A DNA stretch of 64,000 nt from Rhizophlyctis rosea (lineage: Eukaryota > Chytridiomycota > Chytridiomycetes > Rhizophlyctidales > Rhizophlyctidaceae): contig JADGJC010000036.1 of assembly GCA_027596075.1 (NCBI GenBank), forward strand, positions 62,001 through 126,000, written 5' to 3'. Under the pieces are notes generated by a model, which was given only the letters and a program-made list of their open reading frames with translations, was not told where the DNA came from and did not search any database. Of the stretch, positions 58,501-64,000 are shown piece after piece; position 1 is the first letter of the stretch, and the number at the start of each line of letters is the position of its first letter. The position numbers and the translations under genes are program-made.

Positions 58501-60974
58501 AGGATTGCTGAAAGTCCTCCCCATGTGTTGTCAGTCTGCAAAAACATTCTCAGTGAGACGACCAAAATCCAGCCAAAAAGGCAGACGAAAACGGGTAAAC
58601 TCCTACAAATTATTCAGCGCCTCCTCTTTCCTTTGAGCCTCCGCTTTCTTCAAATTCAATCTTGCCCGTGTATCTGCCTGCCGATTCAAGTTCGCAATCT
58701 CGTCGTTCACGCGAGTGATTTCTGCCTCCTTTTCTCTCAATTCCTGGTTGAGTCTGGTGATCTTGGCGTCCGATTCTGCCATGTTGAAGGATCGCTCACG
58801 ATCTTTCAATAGAGTTTCCTGTGAGGAAGTGGACACGTCAACGGCACGTCGGCAAAATATGTTCGACATCTGTCGCACCTCATCCTCAACTTTCGCTTTT
58901 TGCTCGTCAATATCAGCCTGCGATATTCGAGTCTGTTGCAACCGATCACCCAGCTCCGCTATTTTGCGACGTTTCTCGGCCTGAGTATGAAGTTAGACCT
59001 CTTGCGCAAAGGATGCCTGAATTAAAATACTCACTACTTGATCCCGTGACATTCGCTTCTTCGTTTCGGCAGATGCCATCAAAGCCTGCAATTCGCGCGT
59101 TCGGCCAATAAATTCACCTTCTTTGGCTCTTGATTTTGCCTAATGGGAGAGTTAGCTCTGCGGATCACGGGCAGAATCCAAAGCGGGTGCACCTTGAAGG
59201 CATCGATGCTGGTCACACGTTGGTCAACCTCCCCTTGCAACTTTCGCATGAACCTCTTAATGTCACTATTCGACAAGGGCGCGCTAAATCCAACGTATCC
59301 ATGCTTTTGACTGAGCTGGACGACAATTGTCTCTCTTTGATTCACCATCCTGGAATGGGCCTTCACATTTGCGTCAGAAGTTGCTCGGCATGGTAGACAG
59401 GTAAGATACAAACCAAATACCTCTTGTTCGGCCTGTAATTTCCCCCGCAAACCCAGCTCTTTTCTGTAATCCGTCTGCAGACCTTCCAACTCTCCATTGA
59501 AGGTGCGGCTGCGGCGTTCCAAATCCTGCTGTTCCATCCTCGTCTCCTCCACCGAGACAAGATACTCCTGCAGCATTGATTCGAGATCCTCGTCGGATTC
59601 TGCTTCGTGGCATGCGGTGTCAATGTCCAAGAATGGCAATTGTGATTGACTATCCAATACCTCGATATTCTTGCAGAGTCTCCTTCAACTCGTTCATCTG
59701 TTGTCGCACTCCATCCAGCGAATCTTGAGATTGTTTGACTTGGAACTCCACGCTCTGCATTTCATTCATTTGGTTCACAAGCTTCTTGATTTCCAGTGTA
59801 ACCAGCTGGATTTCGCCCTCGTCCCCGTCAAGATTGTTGATTCGGTCTTCTGCAACGCTTATTCTGTGCTGAAGAATCTCGATTGCTTCTCGAACCTACG
59901 GCTTGCTTAATGTGTGACACAATCTCCCTGCTCGATGGTAAGCTCGCACCTTGTCAGCCTTTTCTTTATCTGCCTGGTACCTGTCCACGTTGACTTGATG
60001 CACTTTGATCTCGCCCGTCTTGTCTTTTTTAAGAGCCTTGATATTCTCTAGCGCCTTGGTGTACCTGAGTGGCAGCAGCATTCAGACGAAGTTTGGCATT
60101 GAATCACAGTTGCTGAGATTCACCTGGTTGACGCAAAGATCTCGTCAAATTTCTTCTTCAATATGGATGGCTCAGCAAGTGGCCTATGAGGGTATCAACG
60201 ATTTGTAATCATTACGGGAAGTTGCTAAGAGATGCGCAGTACCAAAATGACTCCTCTTGATGACAGAAAATAACATTCTCCAAGATAGCTTTGGACACAC
60301 CCAGCTGTAGAGGGAGCTCAGCATCGAGCTCGGCACAACGGGTGCTGAGGCTGCTTTTCTATGAGGCAACCAAGTCAGAAATAAACATCAACTTGAATAT
60401 TGTACCATGGATTCTCACTTTGCCTGTCTCGGGGTCTAAGACTTGCAGCAGACTTTCGATCGTCTTCATGGTCCTTGTTGTTTTCTTTTGAGTCAAGGAC
60501 ATCGAACGCGTGATGACCATTTCCCGCCCATTGACATTGCGGAATCGTAGCTTAATTTGCGCTTTGACTTCGTTCTCTTGCGCCAGCTGGTACCAAATAT
60601 CGGTCAATACGGGTTGACTGAGCGTTGCTGCAGTTGTCATACCTTTGGGTCATGTATGAACGCTCCATTTCGGCTGTTGGGGGGTAGGTCTCCTGTGGTC
60701 GCATATTTCAAGCATTCTATGATAGTCTGTGAAAGTTTGATGTTGAGATGGGTGATCGTCTCATCGCTCCACGTAAAGCTGACTAACCGTTTTCCCAGCA
60801 CCGTTGTGCCCAACGATGATTGTGAGCGGTGTGTAAAACTCTATGATATTCGTCCCAGACGGGTCAAAGGAACGAATTCCACTAAGAAGGTACAAACTTA
60901 GGCTTCACTTTGTAAACAAGGAGCCCAAATTGACGTGATACCAACCGAACCAGTAGCTTCTCAATTTGCGACAT
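55503..60974 (-). CDS. RAD50: DNA double-strand-break repair ATPase RAD50
   Basis: A 5.5 kb gene with about twenty exons, not all borders resolved. The start is ATG at 60974 ([19 protein letters not shown]). Walker A GHNGAGKT lies near 60800, and the Q-loop region [11 protein letters not shown] near 60260. Long coiled coils fill the middle (for example [20 protein letters not shown]). At the apex is the zinc hook [10 protein letters not shown] near 57985. A second coiled coil leads to the C-terminal ATPase half: signature [20 protein letters not shown] near 55840, Walker [13 protein letters not shown] near 55750, H-loop IIITHDEEF, ending [10 protein letters not shown] and TGA at 55505-55503. 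Rad50 pairs with Mre11 and Nbs1/Xrs2 to tether and resect broken ends, open hairpins and activate ATM/Tel1. All ATPase motifs and the CxxC hook are intact. Confidence 0.95.
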
Positions 60975-62707
60975 TCTGGTTGTGCATTCCGCTGTGAAAA
61001 GATGCGTGCAACAAGGAAAGTATTTGCGTGGGAATGGACAGAGCAGGTTCCAAACTCCAAAGACTCGAGTCTGTCTTTGGCCCAATGACTGCGCCATAAG
61101 TTTCTCAATATAGCCATTAGCGGCGTCATTGAATATCATGTGACCGGATCCCATTGACGATTCAGAGCATCTACAGCGTTGAGCTGCGCAGACGTGGCAC
61201 AGAGATGATCGCATGACATCACGCGATCACAAGCCCGTCTGCAAAAAGATGGCACCCACCTGCGAGCGAATCTGGGGCTTGACCTTCGCAGACGGGTGCA
61301 GTACTACGATATCGTAGTGCTGTGCCTCCAATCTGCGAAAAACGTGACCACCCTAGGGATTCTTCGATGTGCCATCTGCGGAAGATCTGCGCATTTTGAT
61401 GACTGTGCCACACAGCTGTGCCATAAAACGCGTCTTGTGCAACATTTGTTTTCTGTGCTACCTAGCATTGGGAAGCCACATTGCGCATGGTGCCCGCGCA
61501 ACACTACAGTGCCACAAATTGGTCCAACTTGGTACAATGCGCAGATGGCTTCCACCACTGTGGGTGCCAGGCCGCACAGTAGGCCCCTGCGCAAATTGTG
61601 AGAAACCTGTCAGGAATATTTGAAGGCAGAGCTGCTCCACTTTCGATTGAAAACACGGTCGGAGTTTGACACCTATAGCCCCAGCTTCCTTTCCAAGCAA
61701 CCGATCCACGGTGGACGAACCACTCGTCGATACGACGCAACTCCAAAAATCAATGATTCAATTTGGGATTTTCTTCTTAATCTTGGAGAATATTTCAGGA
61801 GAGGCCGCGCGAACGCAGCCCTCCCACTACCAAAAATTATACGATCACGACTGACGTGTTTAGGGCCAGTATGTAACCGCCAGACCCGGACGTTTGTGCA
61901 ATGCCAGATCCAACGACTAGCTCCGGCATTCTTGAGCACCAGGCAGCCTCGTCAGGTAAGTATGAATTGGAGCAAGGGGACGGGGGGTGCCCTGGTATTT
62001 ATAACTTTTTGGGTGGCACAGCGGGCATGGGAAAGCGCAGTTCCGGAAGCTGAGTCGGATTCGGTCCAGGGTGTCCCATGGATTACGTAACACTTGAAAT
62101 GAGGGTCTTCATCCCCCCCTCACGACGCGACGCGATGGGGAAACCGCAATTCAATGGCGATAAACTCGATAAGGTCGATTGACTAACGGAAATATTCGTG
62201 TCCTCCGAAAGTCGTTGTGGTTCCATTTCGCTTACATCTGTTTTCGAATTCCTCACCAATATAAAGAGCAATGATTGAGGTCTCCTGTTTGAGTGTGCCT
62301 CAAAGCTTGTAAAGCTTTGTAACTTTTGTAAGGATTACGTCCGTTCATTTCCGACGCACCATAACGCCGTTGTCAAATTGACAGCTCGAATAGTGGGTCA
62401 ACCCAAATGCAATACTGGACCGCAGTCATTTACCTCCTCGCCGAAGAACTAACTTGCGCATTTAATGTGCTAATGATCAGATGTTACTGTCGTTGACATT
62501 TGACGCTGCCGTCATCAACTGTAATTTATCGGCTTGGCGATCACACATCCACCAAAAAGTCTCCGACCTTGGTTGGACCAGTTGTTGATCACAACCAATC
62601 ACATCGGACACTCCTTTTGCCCTCACATATCTCACACCCCACCTCTTGGGTTTTTGCCTTGAACTCATTGCTTGCGTTGGTCAGTCACCCGCACGATTTG
62701 TGCCAGA
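60975..62707. other. Divergent intergenic region with palindromes
   Basis: Upstream of RAD50 and of the right-hand hypothetical gene. It has no supported coding frame. It contains a near-perfect 24-bp palindrome and a shorter inverted repeat TGATCGC-n10-GCGATCA near 61205-61230. Confidence 0.45.
61299..61322. repeat. 24-bp palindrome with one mismatch
   Basis: Left arm CAGTACTACGAT and right arm ATCGTAGTGCTG are reverse complements except for one position. The inner 16 bp (ACTACGATATCGTAGT) are perfect. It could be a dimeric protein-binding site or a terminal-repeat relic. Confidence 0.8.
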
Positions 62708-63796
62708 ATGGGAGGGGCGTCATCAATACCGCATACCAATGACGGTGCAAAGGCCGATTTGTCAGAGGTCTCTGCCGCGTCTCGTCGAGGACAGGTGGCA
62801 ATTACGGCAGCCGAGGAATGGTCCAAAGCTTGGGAAGCCTTTGTCGGGGCATTGGAAGAGCTTGGAAGGATAGGAGTAGAATGGGGTGAGGTGTGCATGG
62901 CGCAATCATGTAACCCCCATTCGTGATCATACAACTTATGCGAGTGTTGTTGCATCCAGACCGCACCCCTTCCTGAAGCATCCCAAAACGCACGCATCCT
63001 CCACCTGCTTCGCACTCTTCACCTCCACACAACAACACTTCCAATTGTCTCCCGTTCCTTCCTAGCCGCTCTTTCTTCGCATATCCACAACTTATCAGAA
63101 GTCCACACGCTGCAGAGTTCGCATATGATCAGCCTGCACAATGAATTGAAACGATCAAAAAAGCGGAAACGAAAAGGTCGAGTTGGCATGGATGGTGACG
63201 CACCGGTGAAGGGGAGTGGGGATGACAGGCGGAGATGCTGGGCCGCACGTGTTGAAGCTTTGAAGGAGGAAAAATGCATAAGGAGTAGCGAAGACGTTTT
63301 GAGCAGATGGGGAACATGTTGGGGAAAGGTTGGGAGGGCATTCAATAAGATGCACGCATGCGTTGGTGGTTTACAGGATGGGGGAAATGGTCTGGAACAG
63401 CCCGAGGACGGACAAGAGGGATCCGATGGTGAAAGAGAGCAAGGGATGGCAGACGAGAAGACCGGTGTTCCTTTATTGGCACGTGACAGTAAGCAGGATT
63501 TGCTGCACGAGAAGAGGAGCACCAAACATAGAGTGGAAGTTGTTGCTCGATGGAGAGATGCGGCCGAGAGGAGTCTTAATCTATGGCAGGAGGTGCACCG
63601 TCGTGAAGAAGAGTACATTACCAGCGTGACTGAATGGTGGGGAAAGGATTGGAGTGTAAGTGTCACAATGTTTCCGTATGTTGCAGCAAATATTTCAAAA
63701 GACGAAATGACCGCAATCCAACTTAATCATCTCAAACAAATCACCAGACGTATCTGCACTTATTATCGGTGGAGGCGGTCACACCAACTTATTTAA
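62708..63796 (+). CDS. Hypothetical helical protein with possible N-myristoylation (3' end uncertain)
   Basis: Exons 62708-62890 and 62960 onward. The N-terminus MGGASSIP fits the N-myristoylation pattern (Gly2, Ser6). The rest is helical with Trp-rich segments: EEWSKAWEAFVGALEELGRI, VSRSFLAALSSHIHNLSEVH, a basic stretch ELKRSKKRKRKGR, ARVEALKEEKCIRSSEDVLS, and ARWRDAAERSLNLWQEVHRR. It looks like a coiled-coil or BAR-like bundle, but no family is recognised. Read through, it stops at 63796 (339 residues). A good donor at 63656 (AGT-GTAAGT) and acceptor at 63747 would instead open a frame that stays open to the window edge, so the gene may continue to the right. Confidence 0.5.
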
Positions 63797-64000
63797 ACCT
63801 GCATACAACCTGGAAGTCCCACTCTCGCAGCTCATCATCAGATCAAACCTCACCCAGCCAATCCTTATCAACACACGTCCTCCCAATCTGTACATTCCTG
63901 ACTCATAGCCACACCCGCACACTCGCACTGCTTGACTTGACGCGCCAAGTGATCATAAGCGGCAAGCACGCCGCGCGCGCAGCACAAAAGGTTGCACGAA

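Overview
The window looks like nuclear DNA of a zoosporic (chytrid-type) fungus. The coding capacity is eukaryotic and fungal: genes are split by many short GT-AG introns (mostly 50-100 nt). The recognisable core genes are SFI1, an AGC kinase of the SCH9 type with an N-terminal C2 domain, an FG nucleoporin, AIM41, a thioredoxin-PITH protein, NFU1, COA3 and RAD50. A long Sfi1-type centrin-binding protein, a hedgehog-type Hint protein and an ankyrin-like repeat gene point to an early-diverging flagellated lineage rather than to Dikarya; this placement is inference. I built the exon chains by hand from reading frames, splice consensus and phase, and each chain given exactly closes to a multiple of three.

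Region 1 (1-31 kb) is sparse and accessory-like. It holds the 3' part of a secreted EGF-like/Hint autoprocessing protein, a monoglyceride-lipase-like hydrolase, a large TIR-NACHT-WD40 NLR-like gene followed by a decayed partial copy of its own 5' end, a small secreted protein, a cytochrome P450, a 5.6 kb gene desert, a second TIR-domain gene with two in-frame stops, COA3, a small cysteine-rich secreted or anchored protein, and a short ankyrin-like repeat gene. The two unrelated TIR loci and the tandem remnant make this half look like a turnover zone for innate-immunity or self-recognition genes.

Region 2 (31-64 kb) is gene-dense and mostly housekeeping: SFI1 (minus), SCH9-type kinase (plus), a serine/glutamine-rich protein ending in a polybasic-CaaX tail, tRNA-Glu(CTC), a hypothetical protein, the nucleoporin, AIM41, TXNL1-like and NFU1 (the last two divergent, sharing about 295 bp), an F-box/leucine-rich pseudogene, RAD50, and a hypothetical gene at the right edge.

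The most interesting candidates are the TIR-NACHT-WD40 gene with an unassigned beta-grasp/PB1-like N-terminal module, the second TIR locus with a glycine-rich hydrophobic segment and a UGA at the conserved TIR cysteine, and the EGF-Hint protein. No CRISPR array, rRNA or intact transposon was seen.
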